64,000 bases of DNA from Ophioderma brevispina. Its lineage: Eukaryota; Echinodermata; Ophiuroidea; Amphilepidida; Ophiodermatidae. The stretch is taken from the NCBI GenBank assembly GCA_023653785.1, contig JAMKCH010005373.1, forward strand, positions 1-64,000, written 5' to 3'. The notes beneath the pieces are model-generated. The model was not told the origin of the DNA. It ran no database searches and worked only from the letters and a program-made list of their open reading frames with translations. The translations under genes and the position numbers were made by a program. This document shows, in pieces, positions 12,662-24,865 of this stretch; within the stretch, counting starts at the first letter, position 1; every line of letters begins with the position of its first letter.

Positions 12662-12773
12662 AATCACAGTAAACTGCAGCTGTAATCGCGAGCATACAAA
12701 GTCGGCATGGGCGATACGCATATCGCAGTACACCGCAGCTGTAATTGCGAGCGTACGAAGTCGGCGATACGCA
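12662..12773. repeat. CpG-rich tandem duplication, about 58 bp
   Basis: ATCACAGTAAACTGCAGCTG onward (12664-12721) is repeated with small changes at 12721-12773. Both halves contain a GCGAGC, AAGTCGGC and GCGATACGCAT series. It is markedly richer in CpG than its surroundings. Confidence 0.6.
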
Positions 12774-12839
12774 TACACAATAGCTGCGCGAAAGCTATGA
12801 CATCACTCCTTAATTCAGGCCGGATGAACTATAATGAAA

Positions 12840-13060
12840 ATGGTTAATCCTCTGTGCACTACTGCCTTCCACACAGCCTTTCTGATTGGCTAATTACATC
12901 ATGTTCATTATCAATAATACCTGGAAATGCAGCTTTAAAAATATTGAAGCTCTTGCTCCACCTTCAGACCTACCACCATTCTTACCATGTTCCTGATTGG
13001 CTTAAAAATCACACAAGTTCCATTGTGACCAATCAGCCAGTAGTACTCATAGGGTTATAT
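12840..13060. repeat. Dispersed repeat fragment
   Basis: CCTTCAGACCTACCACCATT, CTGATTGGCT, GACCAATCAGCCAGTAGTAC and nearby words recur in the same order at 5190-5320. The frame at 12854-13081 lies on this repeat and is not called a gene. Confidence 0.45.
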
Positions 13061-13169
13061 TTTGCTGACTTTGTCCATTAGGACAGTGGTGCCATATTTG
13101 TTAGCAAAGCCGTCAAAGGCTTGCCATCGACCGGTTCATCATTTGTGTGTCATATGCAAGAGGACATAT

Positions 13170-13530
13170 TAGGATTGCTTTGGTAGTGTGTGTCTGTGGT
13201 AAAATATGTTAACCCAACATGTCTCAACATAATTGGCCTGTTGTTTCCACACCCTTGTGCACATTTTTATAGCACATGGATGTAATGGTCCTTGGGTTGG
13301 TGTCCCACAAGTTACTCCTTCAAAAGTGGGGTCAAAGGTCATGTAGAGGTCATGGCTTCCAGTGGTTAGAATTATGAAATTGCTTGGTGTATCAACATAC
13401 GTCAACAAATTTTCATGACACTTGGATGAAATGGTCCTTTAGTAGTGTCTCGCATGATGGTAATGTCATGTGACCTTTGAACCCATTCACAAACTGCGAC
13501 GGCAGACAGCACATGCGGTCAGAGAGCACT
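13170..13530. repeat. GTGTCGCCTGC family relative
   Basis: It shares with 40780-41262 the ordered blocks TTGTTTCCACA, ATGTAATGGTCCTTGGG, GGGGTCAAAGGTCAT, TTGCTTGGTGTATC, TTTTCATGACAC and a terminal AAACTGCGACGGCAG. The terminal block also ends the copy at 35295-35700. Confidence 0.55.
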
Positions 13531-14779
13531 GTATTTTTAAGGGTAAAATATTGACATTTGCCAAGTGGCAAAATGTTGTAGCATCTTCACAAGACGAAAG
13601 GTTCTGTAGGATTCCAAAACAGTCCTGTTACTAACACCAGATATGAGGCTACTTTCAAAGGAAAATGTCAAAACTGTTTATGCAGTTTTGATGCACTTGT
13701 ACTAAATGCTCTCTTAATTGTATCATAAATATGGTCATAAGTGCTTGTCGGTTACAGCTTGTACGGCATATTAAGAAATAAAAAAAAATTAAACAGAAAA
13801 ATGTTGTGCTGAATATCTAATTGTTTTGGAAAAAAAATGAAGTTCCTTGTAATAAATAGCTGTATATTGAGAATGCCCATATGTAGTACATTAACTTATT
13901 TGGGGAAAATGAAACATTGATTTGTAATGTTTCCCCCTTACAAAGTAAAAAAGAAGGGAAAAACATATATATAGCTAGGTGTCTTTATTTTGTTTTGAAC
14001 ATTTTTTTGAATTATTTTAGTAAAATAGAGATGATTTTTTATTACTACGTGTATTTCGTTAAAATGTGGCCAAAATGATGCCTATTTATATTAAAGAACG
14101 GCCTGTGTGTTCTAAACAGGTACTATTGAAAATAATTTGAACAGAGTATAATAGTAGTATTATGATAAAAACTACAAAAAAAATCTAGCAGCTTTTTGTT
14201 GTTTTTTAACACGTGTAGTTTTGATATAACACAAATGATGTTGTTTTGGGGGTTCCATTTTGCTTTTGTTTGTATTTATTTTTTTTATTTAATTTTTGGT
14301 TTTGTTTTGATTTTCCAATATGTGAAAAGTGTAAAGCTTGTTGTCCTGAACTAAATTTTGGACAGTATTGAGTTAACATAACAGATTTCTATGTTATGGG
14401 GACTTTCTCCACAATGTTTGTATATAATGTTATGCAGTTTAATGTAATAATGCGGGACTGTGCTATTTTATTTTCACCTCTATGGGGGTTGACCTATAAT
14501 TAGCATTGTCTTGCTGGCATGAGATAATAAATATTTTTTTGAAACAAAGTAATTGGGGGGACTAAGCAAAGTAAGGGATTTTTTTTTTTTATCTGAATAG
14601 TGACATATTAGAAGAGTTTACAAAGCAAGTGGTGTGATGTATGGTGTGTACACAGAGAATGTCTCCAATGAGAGGTTGTAATTAGAAGGATTTTATTACA
14701 CACAGACATCCTGCATAACTTAGTGATCCATATTAAACAGTACCAGTGGTGCATACATAAAAAGTGACAAAAGTGTTGT
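13531..14779. other. AT-rich stretch without a gene
   Basis: Very AT-rich with many short homopolymers. AATAAA-like words occur at 13850 and 14527. It could include 3'UTR, but no coding exon leads into it. No repeat boundary is recognised. Confidence 0.35.
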
Positions 14780-15245
14780 GTGTTTTTTATAGTTCGTCCA
14801 TCGTAAAAGATGATGACCATGACAGCACTAAGATGTGACTGAAGTGCGAGTACGGATGTGACTAAAAAGACCAATTTTGACACGGAAAGATCGTTGACAT
14901 ACTGAACAGATAACACTGGATGAGGAGTTAGCAGTTTTTGTTGTGCTACTAGCAGTTCTGGACTTTCTTTGCTGTCTTTTTAACTCTGCTTGTTGGGTGC
15001 ATTTAGCCTCATTGATCATCAAAGCACTTGAGAAAAGCTTTCAAGGTGTCTTTGAAGCATTTCTTAAGAGCACCATGTGACCATTTCCAAAATTTCCCAT
15101 TTTCGCTAAAGAAGATCTGTTTTGGAATACGAGAATCCTCTATTCTGGCCATATGATGTAATGACCGGACCATCTGAGTTGATATCTCATCAGCATGGTA
15201 TGGATACTCATCATGTTGGAGCGAGTGAGAACTTCTGCCTGAAAT
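14780..15245 (-). pseudogene. 3' end of a non-LTR retrotransposon ORF2
   Basis: Read on the minus strand from 15245, the translation gives EVLTRSNMMSIHTMLMRYQL followed by RWSGH, then after a frame change PKQIFF and SHGALKKCFKDTLKAFLK. This is the segment after the reverse-transcriptase core seen in many LINE ORF2 proteins (the RWAGH block). A 64-codon frame (15022-14828) then gives EAKCTQQAELKRQQRKSRTA and a C-terminal zinc-finger-like end, CSVCQRSFRVKIGLFSHIRT. The second zinc-binding His expected after SHIRT is missing. At least two frame breaks and the absence of the reverse-transcriptase core show it is dead and 5'-truncated. I infer the retrotransposon type from these recognised blocks; the clade is not assigned. 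Confidence 0.75.
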
Positions 15246-15956
15246 AATGTCTTTTTACAAGTTTTTTAATTACCAATTCTACATGTAATGATAAACCTTA
15301 TTTGTGTTACAGAAGTTTACAAATCCTCTTGTGGAATATGGGCTAATCCCAAACCTACTCAAAAAGCTTGAAAATATTGTTTCCTATCCGAACTATCAGT
15401 GGGATTTTCAAAGCCAAACATGGTAGTGTTATTGGAAGGCATGCTATGACTTCACATGCCTCACATGCTTTATTCCTAAACTTTACCTGTTCTAAACAGC
15501 TGTTCCATGGTTCATTTCAAAACCATGTTTGGGATTTGCAAAACTCTCACTGCATGATCACAAGACATATGTTAATGACTTGGCATACCCTTAATCCTAA
15601 AGCTACCCCTCGAACTTACGATTTTAACGGTTCAATGATCATGAGTCCTGCACTTACCCACTGGACCACACGTATAAGGAGGGTAAAGCATTACTAATCC
15701 TCAACCTAACAATAAAACTTCAAACTCAAAAGCTATTGTGGCTTGAATAGAAGGTATGTTATATCCTATCCAGGGAGACAATTGTTATTTTTTTTTACTA
15801 TACTTTGTTTGGTTTCAAGTTCAAGCGTGATGCCACAAAGCGTCTCCGCATTCATTAAAGGCCTTTCCATAGTGTTATTTTGTGCCCTAGTTGCAGAAAT
15901 GTTGCAATTAAAAGGGAATGTGAGAGCTGGGAAAACTAAAATGAGCAGCTAGTAGT
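15246..15956. other. No recognisable feature
   Basis: Open frames at 15368-15697 and 15743-15952 lack domains and splice context. They look like chance frames. Confidence 0.35.
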
Positions 15957-16390
15957 AGAGTGGCGGCGCCCTCAAATTTTGAGATATCAACAGACTTTAG
16001 GATCGGCGGACACCCGCCTTTTGTGATATTCGGGTTTTTTTTACCCCGGGGAGCTTTTTAAAAATAATTGATTTGATAACCTTTTTTGCGCTTACCAGGC
16101 TTTTTTGTGATTAGTAGCACCCCTGGAAATGCGAACTTGTTCTGGCTCAGCCCCAGTTACACCCAACCACCAAGTTGAAGGCTGTATTGTGGAAACAACG
16201 GACAGACAGACAGACAGAGATGACAATAGGACTCGGCCTCGTAATATATAGATGTACAAAATTGCCATGGATGTTATAGGCATGTTTACTGGTGGAGACT
16301 TAAAGGCTGACTCAGAGATAGGCCAGTGGGGCACCCTCAATTAAAACAAGGCGGTTCTCGAACCACAAGTGTCGCCTGGTTGCGCGATCA
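15957..16390. repeat. Mosaic of dispersed-repeat ends
   Basis: It contains GGCGCCCTCAAATTTTGAG, a run of GACAGACAGACAGAGATGAC, a TTAAAGGCTGACTCAGAGAT end like the family at 18302-18551, and a GGTTCTCGAACCACAAGTGT block that recurs near 47352 and, inverted, at 25800-25825. Several elements seem to abut or overlap here. Confidence 0.5.
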
Positions 16391-16479
16391 CCTTTAGATG
16401 AAATGAAGTTGAGCACATGATAGAAAGAGAACAAATGCACTGGGAGAGAAGTGTTATACAAAGGTCTCAAATGATCAAA

Positions 16480-17260
16480 AGGTCAAATGAGGTCACCAAA
16501 GGTCACCCCACCTTCCCCCGCCCGATGCACCATTCCCACGATGCACCTTCCCCCGATCACCCTTCCCCGATGCACCCTTCCCCGATTGCACCCTTGCCCC
16601 CGACGCACCCCCTCCCTGACACCCAAGCCCTCCCCTTCGCATCGACCTGACCCTACCCCGGCTCACAGATTTGTGAATGGGCCAAAGGTGGAAATGAGGT
16701 CACCCAGGTCAAATGAGGGCGACACCAAGGTCACAAGTCACACTTAAGGTCAGTCACAAAGGTAACACAGGTCACATGAGGGTCATCAGAGGGTTTTTCA
16801 TGAGGTTTCATCAGGTTCACATGGGGTCACCAAGGTCACATGGTATCACAAAGGTCACATGGGACACAAAGGTCACATGAACAGTCACAAGGTAACATGA
16901 AGTCACCAGTCACATTGAAGTCAGAACGGTCCAAAAGAAGGAAAAAACTCCCCCCGGTCACAAGAAGTCACCAAGGTCAAACAAAGTCACAAAAGGTCAC
17001 CAAGGTCACATGACGTAACCCGGCCCCTAGCCGAACGGCACCCCCACCCTTCCCAAGCACCATACCCAACACACACCACCCCGACCCCAACCAGAACACA
17101 CCATGCCGACCAAAGGTCACCAATGTCGCTGAAGGTCATCAAGGTCATATGAGGTCATTCAAGCTCACATGGGGTCACCAGGTCACATGGGATCACAAAG
17201 GTCACATGAAGTCACCAAAGTCACAAGAAGACACCAAGGTCAACACATGACGGCACCAAG
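16480..17260. repeat. Degenerate AAGGTCACATGAGGTCACC tandem array
   Basis: Dozens of AGGTCA or GGTCAC words are spaced by roughly 8-20 bp, often as AAGGTCACATG. A C-rich insert (16505-16650) is built from CCTTCCCCGATGCA-like units. A related array lies at 25020-25690 inside another element. AGGTCA is also the nuclear-receptor half-site, but the density here reflects tandem repetition, and no regulatory role is implied. Confidence 0.75.
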
Positions 17261-17263
17261 GTC

Positions 17264-17480
17264 ACATGACGTTACCGGCCCCTAGCCGACGCACCCCACC
17301 CCCCTCCCCAACGCCCCAACCTTCCAATAACACTCCACCCCCCTCCAACACCTCACCCTTCCCCTCTCCAGAACCCCACCCGTTCCCCAAACACCCACCC
17401 TGCCCCTCTCCCCACCACCCTGCCCCTCCCCAACACCCCCACCCTGCCCCTCCCCAACACCCCACCCTTCCCCCTCATAT
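17264..17480. repeat. C-rich simple repeat with G-quadruplex potential
   Basis: CACCCTGCCCCTCCCCAACA-like units are repeated. The minus strand therefore carries many closely spaced runs of three to five G. The frames crossing it give proline- or glycine-only protein and are not genes. Confidence 0.7.
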
Positions 17481-17499
17481 GATTCACACAAGATGTATG

Positions 17500-18301
17500 G
17501 TATAGTAGTTTGGTATGTAGCAAAGGAATGTTACATATCCAATGTTTACCATTTAGTGATACAGCAATTACGATATTTAATTAGCTCATTGCATTCCTAA
17601 GCCGCATTTGTATCAGGAAGTTTCACATGGCCCCAACGAAGATGCGCACCATAATGGGTTTTGTGCAGTGAAGGCATTTTGCATATATCTGATGTACCGT
17701 TTCCAAAATGCGATTTCGAGATTTTTCATTATTAATCAGCTCATTTGAATAGGTAATTTGTCAGAAATTGCCCAACATCTAATCAGTCGAGAACTCTTTA
17801 ACCCGATTCCTTCCCCAAGTTACATATTATACGTCTGACGGAACTCCAGTAACTTGCACACCAATCCTTTTGGCGGGGAAAGGATTATCATTTTGACCGC
17901 CAATATAAGCTAATTAATTTCATGAATATGCCAAATAATTGCAGCCAAAAGCTACACACAATATTCTGTCACCTCACTCTACACCCTACCAAGTGTGAAG
18001 TTACATCGGGATTAGCGTGTGTAGCTAGCGAAGCATTTCAAAAAAAGGTTAACGAAATGTCTGAAAAAATATGCAAATAAGCTAATTAAGATTCAGGAAT
18101 TACAATAATGCAGCCAAAAGGCACACATAATTATTGGGCACCTCACTCTATCATTCCTATCAAATTTGAAGTTAAATCGGGGATAGCGTTAGCCTGCAGA
18201 GCATTTTTAAAAAGGTTAACCGAGTCAATACGGGAGGCATACGGACGACGGACACATCAAATTGGACTTAGTATGTGCCTCCCTGAACATTCGTTCAGGC
18301 G
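17500..18301. repeat. Imperfect 160-bp tandem repeat
   Basis: Blocks GCTAATTAA, TGCAGCCAAAAG, CACCTCACTCTA, GAAGTTACATCGGG, GAAGCATTT and AAAGGTTAAC occur in the same order at about 17905-18060 and 18070-18225. A shorter related stretch precedes them. It ends in GGACGACGGACAC and a CAGGCGACAC tag like the GTGTCGCC family. Confidence 0.55.
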
Positions 18302-18551
18302 ACACAAAAAAATTGGGTTTTTGCATATACATAATGCCTTGTCCATATAATAAGCAATTGTGAAATAACCTAACGCTCAAATCAAAGTCCTTCTCATATA
18401 AAAATCGAACTTTGTTTAAAAATCCGGATCGGAAATTTTATCACGGTATTTCCTATCTGTGTACTGTTTGAAAACGAAAAATCCGATTCATCTCTAACTA
18501 TTTTTAATTGCTACACAAAAAAACATATTTTGAAATCTCTGAGTCAGCCTT
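18302..18551. repeat. CTGACTCAGAGATTTC family, truncated copy
   Basis: It shares ordered blocks with 40355-40684 and, inverted, 56893-57230: TTTTTGCATATACATAATGC, GTCCATAT, TCCGGATC, GAAAAATCCGATTCATCT, GAAATCTCTGAGTCAGCCTT. This copy lacks the GAGGGCGCCCTC end and stops at the TTTAA that also starts the next element. Confidence 0.65.
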
Positions 18552-19003
18552 TAAAGGAGAACCTTTATATAAGAATAACTTATAAAATATACGCTATAAA
18601 ATAATTATTGAACACATATAGAGTGGTTCAGGAAAACAGAATTAGATTAACCATAAAAATGAATTAAAACATTTTGTCTGACCATGCGCTATTTGAAATT
18701 CGCGCTAGTGTATATGGGATATGCATTCGTGTTATGCGATACGGACGGCACAGTAGCGTAATGCACCTTCACACATGACGCTTTCATAATGTGTATTTAT
18801 GACGCAAATGTGCCGGCCGTATCGCATAACGCGTTTTACACTAGCGCGAATTTTAAATAGCTCATGGTCAAACTCGAAATGGTTTTCAATTCATTGTTAT
18901 GGTTAATATAATTCCATTTTCGATGAAACCACCCAATATGTGCTCAATAATTATTTTATAGAGTATATTGTATAGAGTATTCTTTGCACGGGTTCTCCTT
19001 TAA
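18551..19003. repeat. Fold-back MITE with TTTAAAGGAGAACC ends
   Basis: Ends TTAAAGGAGAACC and GGTTCTCCTTTAA are inverted copies. Long inner arms also pair: ATAAAATAATTATTGA with TCAATAATTATTTTAT, and CGCGCTAGTG with CACTAGCGCG. A central pair reads GTTATGCGATACGG with CCGTATCGCATAAC. Nearly the whole 450 bp can fold on itself. It abuts the preceding family at a shared TTTAA. Confidence 0.75.
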
Positions 19004-19006
19004 GAG

Positions 19007-19157
19007 GGTAGACGTTTCATATAGAAGTCCCATTGATGCAAATGAGCTATTGCCATTCATTCCGTCAAGCGCTACTGCACAATGTCATACAGCGCATGAT
19101 GGAATCAATTGTAATACCTCATTTGCATCAATGGGACTTCTATATGAAACGTCCACC
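19007..19157. mobile_element. Hairpin element with 8-bp target duplication
   Basis: Forty-base arms (19007-19046 and 19118-19157) match with one mismatch. They carry GTTTCATATAGAAGTCCCAT on the left and its complement on the right. The element is flanked on both sides by TTTAAGAG (18999-19006 and 19158-19165), an 8-bp direct repeat of the size hAT-type transposases make. It inserted at the right edge of the 18551-19003 element and is therefore younger than it. Confidence 0.8.
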
Positions 19158-19558
19158 TTTAAGAGATTGCATTCCCAAGATAAATTAATCTAACAAATAA
19201 ATCCTTACCGTTTATAGTTATAAAACTGTTCAAATTATGAACCAGAGGAGGTTGTAACTGTACTGTGACAGGAAGAAATATAATTCGAAAATGCTGTTAA
19301 GAGTTTGCATGCTTTGAAAACAGTTTCAGCGATATTCACTGTAACTTAGGGCTCACTGTGGTACAATCTAAACAAGTTTGAAATTGTGTTTTTTTTTTTT
19401 TTTCGGAACCAGCAACATTTTATTGTCGGAGTGCTGGCCTAGTATTTTATCATGAACATGACGGCTTGTAAATCTCCTCTCCATCCAGGTGCCAAAAAAT
19501 AACCCCCAAAAACACTGACGAACTGGCATGCCAGTTATGCAATAAATACATAATGTTC

Positions 19559-19668
19559 TTGGATATAATTCAACAGAAGACAGCATGCCCATTTTAATTG
19601 TGCATCTTCACCCTGGATATAATTCAACAGAAGACAGCATGCCCATTTTAATTGTGCATCTTTCACAC
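19559..19668. repeat. Exact tandem duplication, about 55 bp
   Basis: GGATATAATTCAACAGAAGA onward to GTGCATCTT and CACCCT occurs twice in immediate succession with a single-base length difference. Near-identity implies a recent duplication or an assembly repeat error. Confidence 0.7.
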
Positions 19669-21629
19669 CCTGTATTTAAGCAAATCAGAGGAATTAGTCC
19701 TCTCGCTTTCTGGTTATGTCAGTCGCGGTGACTGTGACTGGCACTCTATGGAGCATTTTATATTAGTGATGAAGTATGACACGGGTGAAGCCCCCCCTTT
19801 TGTCAATGCTAATGCAGCACAGACCGACAGGTCATAGAAGCTTGGGCTGAATGTCACGATATGCCAGTTGTAGAATAAAAACTCACAGGATGTATCAAAG
19901 TCTCGTCTCTGGGTATTTTGTTTTACAAATTACGAGCAAACATTGTCTGTCCCTTGAATATGGTGGGACAACGTTTACACGTGTACTAGAACAGAAAGAC
20001 CAATGTGGGCATTTTAGAATTTCATTACTGCAATGTTTACTGTGAGCAATTTTTTTCAGTTTAATCACTGAAGTCAAAATTTTTCACGCAAAAGATTATC
20101 TGCCATCAGTAAAAAATAAAGCTATAAATTCCGGTACTCTGCTAATTTAAATATTTGCCTTATGAGACAATGGAAATTCTGTGTTTTTGTGAAGTTCTTT
20201 GACACCTTTGCATAGATATTACCACCGTACTGACCAGCGTATAATCCCACCCTTTTTAGTGAGAAATCCTTGAAATTTGGTGGTGGGATAATGCCCGGCC
20301 CGAATCTTGCCCGATGCCGGAGTCAAAAATGTTTTGGCCTAAGACTCACTACTATAACACAAATACATACAACCAATTCAGGACTTCTTAATTTTTTGAA
20401 GGCTGTTGAAAAAGGCAGTTTTTCTGATGTAATAAAGTGTGTAGTTCCCACCCCTTAGTCTGAGTGGATTTCTTCCTCTTTTTGTGATGTAACTAGCCAT
20501 ATATTATTGACTATAATGTAACTTAGTGTATTTTTCTTAGCAAAAGCAGACCAAATAGTACTCGATAACTGACCAATTTGGCCATCTGATATTATGCGTT
20601 CATCCATATTTGATCTGGCAACATCTTGACCTCCCGACCTAAATATTTTGATTATTCAATAATTGTGGATATCATACTATGAAATCTTCTATGAAATGTT
20701 TGAAATATTTGGAATTTTAACTTTTTAAGCCAAATATTTGAAATACTGTATTTTTGAAATGTTATGATGGAAAACAAGGAAAGTTTAAGTGGGAAATTAT
20801 GGCTGCCTCATAAGGTGGTGGCCCTCTGACCCTCTGAACTCATACCTTGTTGAAAAATGTTCTTTTAGTTTCATAAAACAAATCCACCAAAAATCCACAA
20901 AGTCCTGAAGTTTATTGAAAATGGCTTTTATAATGATGGAAAAAAAGTGAAAAATATTGAATCATCGTGGTGCGTGAGTGAAAGTGAGAAATCTATATCA
21001 AAATGTTAATCAGAACTGTCTCTGTCGAATCTTTTGACACTTTGCATATTCTACTGCTTAAAGGGGCCACTTCGTGATCCACAAATCGCCCCCCGACTTG
21101 GCATAAAAGAATTGAGATTTTTATATCATCTGAACTGTTGGTAGCCGTATAATCATGTGTACCTAATCTTACGTGCAAAATCGGTCGTATCTGTAAGAAA
21201 TGAATTCGTAATTTTGTATTTTATGTCCTAATGGGACAGAATTACCAGCACAGTGGCCTTGGACCGTGGGAAATGGACAATTGCTCATAACATGGTGACA
21301 AAACCTGAACCTCGATAATTTCAATGATTTTTGTATGCATGTGCATGAAGCTGGTGGCGAATGATGTGTCCGTTGGTACAATTAATTTGTGTAAAAGTCT
21401 CTTCTTTACAGTTATGGCATTAACAGAGCAGGCAGAGCCTTCTAACGATAACAATTTGTAAATACATGGGACTAAGTTGACGTATGTTGATGTTGGTTCA
21501 ACCCCTCCCAGAAATCCTTAAATTCTTTATCTCTAAAGGTTTGTTCGTGCTGCACCGCATCTGTTGTGGTGAGTTGCTTTTGCCTATACTCAGTCTCAGT
21601 CTCTACCCAAAATACTGCATCTTATTAAC
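19669..21629. other. No recognisable feature
   Basis: AT-rich DNA without exon-like or repeat-boundary signals that I can support. Short frames (for example 20270-20458) have no domain. Confidence 0.35.
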
Positions 21630-22047
21630 AAGGGGGTAGGACACGACATGCTGGATTTGGGTATTTCCAAACGGTAAATTTGGGGAACTGTTATGTGCAT
21701 TTACTATGGCAGTCTCTGCCTCAGGGACATTACGAAATCAACTCTTAAACCTTAGTTCAAAAGATCTTAGTAATATCATGATAATTTAGGAAAAAATTAT
21801 TAACATCAAAATCCGTCGAGGTTAGTGGATTAACCTGGCTGCAAAACAGTGTAATTTCCAATAACGTCATTTAAGATTTGAATATTCGTGACCAGGCCTA
21901 GTCTTTAGTCAAGTCTGTGTGTAACCGTTCGATATGCGTAAGAGCGCCCCCTCCTAACGTTGTCTTTTGAAAAAAGACTAGCACCCGGCAGTTTGATGCC
22001 GTTTTGAATTTGCTGTTGCTGTTAGGATTGGCATGTCCTACCCCCTG
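21630..22047. mobile_element. hAT-like non-autonomous element
   Basis: The left end AAGGGGGTAGGACA and right end TGTCCTACCCCCTG are inverted copies; the right end read outward-in starts CAGGGGGTAGGACA. Flanks are TTATTAAC (21622-21629) and TTATTACC (22048-22055), an 8-bp duplication with one change. An 8-bp duplication and CAG terminus fit the hAT superfamily. Its 418 bp have no transposase. Confidence 0.7.
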
Positions 22048-23444
22048 TTATTACCGCATAAAGTCAATGAATTTTAACTGGATTTTGCATGAGTTGCAAT
22101 AGAAATGATGAACACGGCAACGTAACACGCAGTGTATCAAGGTATGCACAAATCTTTACTCTTGGTTTTTAGGCCTCTCTCTTTTGCCAGTGTCCTCAGG
22201 AAGAAGGGGGATAAGAAAAAAGGTGTGAATGGTTTGGTGGTCAGATTTGAAGAAGCGCACCAGGCCCCATGTCTGGCAATGGCAGTACTGACTCATTTCC
22301 ACATCTTTACTTGTGTTCCAGAGACCACAATCATTTGATTATCTCATAAGGCAGCTATGTGCTATTTTTCTATTTCAAAATTGCTGACTCTTGATGTTTT
22401 TGTTGCAATTAACTCTAGCTCACTCTACAAATATTTCATATTTAGTGTCGCGCTGGGCCCAGAGTCATTGGCCTACATGTGTGTTCATTGGATGACACTT
22501 TGCTTCAACACAGGATTATTAATGTAGCATTTTATAGTTTGGGAGGGGTTGGGCATTATATCCTTGAAATGGATACCGTGGCAGGGTGCAAAATTTGTTT
22601 AAAAAAGGTGCATCTTTGTGGATCCCGCACCTTCTGTTTTACTCATTGTTCACTAGATATCCTTGAGACAAGCTCATTCGCAACTTTTTAATCTGATCCT
22701 GACTTGTGCATTTGCTCATAACAACAAAACTGCAATTTCCTTCCCACGGTCCCATAGGCCACGTGTATATTTCTGGGTCCGTTTAACGGACATAAAAACA
22801 AATAACAAATTTTCTTACCACACAACCGAATTTGCATAAAGATTTGGCACACATGGATTCTAATGTTAACGGTTCAGAATGCTATGAAATCTCAACTTTT
22901 TGATATGAGCCCCTTTAAAAGGTGATTGACTCTTCAACGATATTTTGGTATGTTATGTTTAAAAAAGCAACCAACAAAAAAGGCCAAGGCAAATTTAATT
23001 CTTGGAAGTTTGAGGTACCTGGGAAAAACGGCAAATCGCCACACAGACAATGCCGAAAACACCAGTTGAAACCTCGTGCGATGTCAATAAAAGGTCTTCG
23101 ACCAATTGACATAATGCTTCAGGCAATCCAACAAACCAGTAATAAAATACTGTCCGATTTGTTGCATCAGTCCCTTTGAACATCGGAAAGTTTCAGCGCA
23201 ACCTTTGAAGAAGAGAAGATGTAGCCGCATGTGTACCAGTTACACACAACCGCAACCTGATTTGTTGATGCAATCTTGAATAACTAAGTGAATGATCTAT
23301 CTTGCAGTTGTCACTTGCTTTGGTTAGCTTCTGGAATTTGAGAAAAAAACATGTTCACCTACTATCATTTTGTGAACACATAGATGCTCTGGCTTATACC
23401 GATGGCTGCATTATATTTACCAAAGGTGCTTGCGAATCAGGGGG
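22048..23444. other. No recognisable gene
   Basis: Short frames at 22132-22338, 22479-22691 and 22922-23179 lack domains and splice signals. Nothing else is supported. Confidence 0.35.
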
Positions 23445-24005
23445 TGAGCCCATTCAAAACCAGTCGGTCGTCCGTGCTGTCTCTGACATTTTGATATTGC
23501 AACGGAAATAATTATTAGTTTGGGGTGCTGTATACACAACATAAGTCAATTCGATACAACAATGCGGCAAACTCAGTTGTTGGATGTTCGGGTGCTATGG
23601 TGGTTAAATTTTGTCCTACCCATGGGCCTCACAAAACGAATGAAATGACACGTCAGTGGTCTTGATTTAAATAACCGCCTCAATGAATACATCTTTTCCC
23701 ACCTAAGCGCGCATTGGCATTAATGGAAAAAAGAGTATTCTGAGCACAATGATCCAGGTTCACTCTATTACAAAACAACCTGGGCCACCTCTACCACAAT
23801 ACATCAATTTGGTATCACTAACTCACTAAAAACCGATTCTTGTATATGCAAAGCGGACCCCAGTTATGTGGAAGAAGGAGAGGCAGCCATTGCTTTCTAT
23901 TGTTGGCACTCTAGGTTTTCTTTGTTGTCGACAAAACATGCGAGACGATGAATTTCTACAGATGACGTACCGCTTTACCATCCTCTATCTATCTAGAACC
24001 TCTTT
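23445..24005. repeat. Dispersed repeat D, copy 1
   Basis: About 550 bp match 62873-63425 in the same orientation with many small gaps. Shared landmarks are CATTCAAAACCAGTCG, GGAATAATTATTAGT-like sequence, GTCAATTCGATACAA, CCGCCTCAATGAATACATCT, TGTATATGCAAAGCGG, ATTGCTTTCTATTGTTGG and GCGAGACGATGAATTTCTA. No ends with inverted repeats were found. The family is unknown. Confidence 0.75.
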
Positions 24006-24865
24006 GCTTGGAATGATCTGAGGGTGGTCATATGGTTTGTTCAGGGAGCATGTTAAAGATAATCTTGGGGTTATTGCTGGATATTTACTAAACGGTGATG
24101 TGGAATGGTCTAGGGTGGTCATTAGTGTTATTCAGGGATAGCAGTTTAAGGTGGAAAACTACAGATTTAGATCTAAATTATTTTTTTTTTTTTGAAAATT
24201 ATAAAACTCTGAAAAAGAGTTCATATTCCACCTTTTCATTGCTTTTTTTTGAAAAAAATTCGAGTTAGGGTTCACAAGTTCACAAGATTTAAGTTGAATT
24301 AGGGGAAGCAATTGGAAAGTCATTTATTGAAATCGCCCAGCTTGAAAAACCATAAAATACATAATAAATGATTCTTATGTATTTGTTTTTTCCAAAAGGC
24401 AATACTTAATAAATTGCCATTAAAAGAAAATGGTACTACTCTCAAATCATTTCCGAGAACTTAAGTGGTTCAATTATTTCCTAAAATTAAGTAAGTTTTA
24501 TTTTATAATAACACCTTAAAAATAAAAAAAATAAAAAAGTACCTAATTTGCATAAAAATAATTTAAAAATATTTTTTTCTTTCTAACTTTAAAGTACGTT
24601 CTTCCTCCATTTCAAATCTTTTAGTGATGTTGCAAACGAAAAACAAGAGTTTACATACTTTAACTTGCTCAAAACATAAACTTCACCATGTAGGTAGTAC
24701 TCTTAAGTTCTCCTATGACCTACAACCTAAAATAAATATATTTTTTTTAGCAAAGTTTTATAATTAGCTATGCGCATATTAATTAGCACTTTCCAAAATC
24801 TTTCACAATTACCCTTATTTACCAAATTTCTGCATTTTGATGTTAATACTCAGTGCTTTTTTTTG

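Noticed and set aside
17262..17505. Proline-rich and glycine-rich frames on opposite strands
   Set aside because: They are by-products of the C-rich simple repeat.
19368..19592. Minus-strand frame as a transposase piece
   Set aside because: No DDE or other catalytic motif could be aligned. Poly-Lys comes from a T-run.
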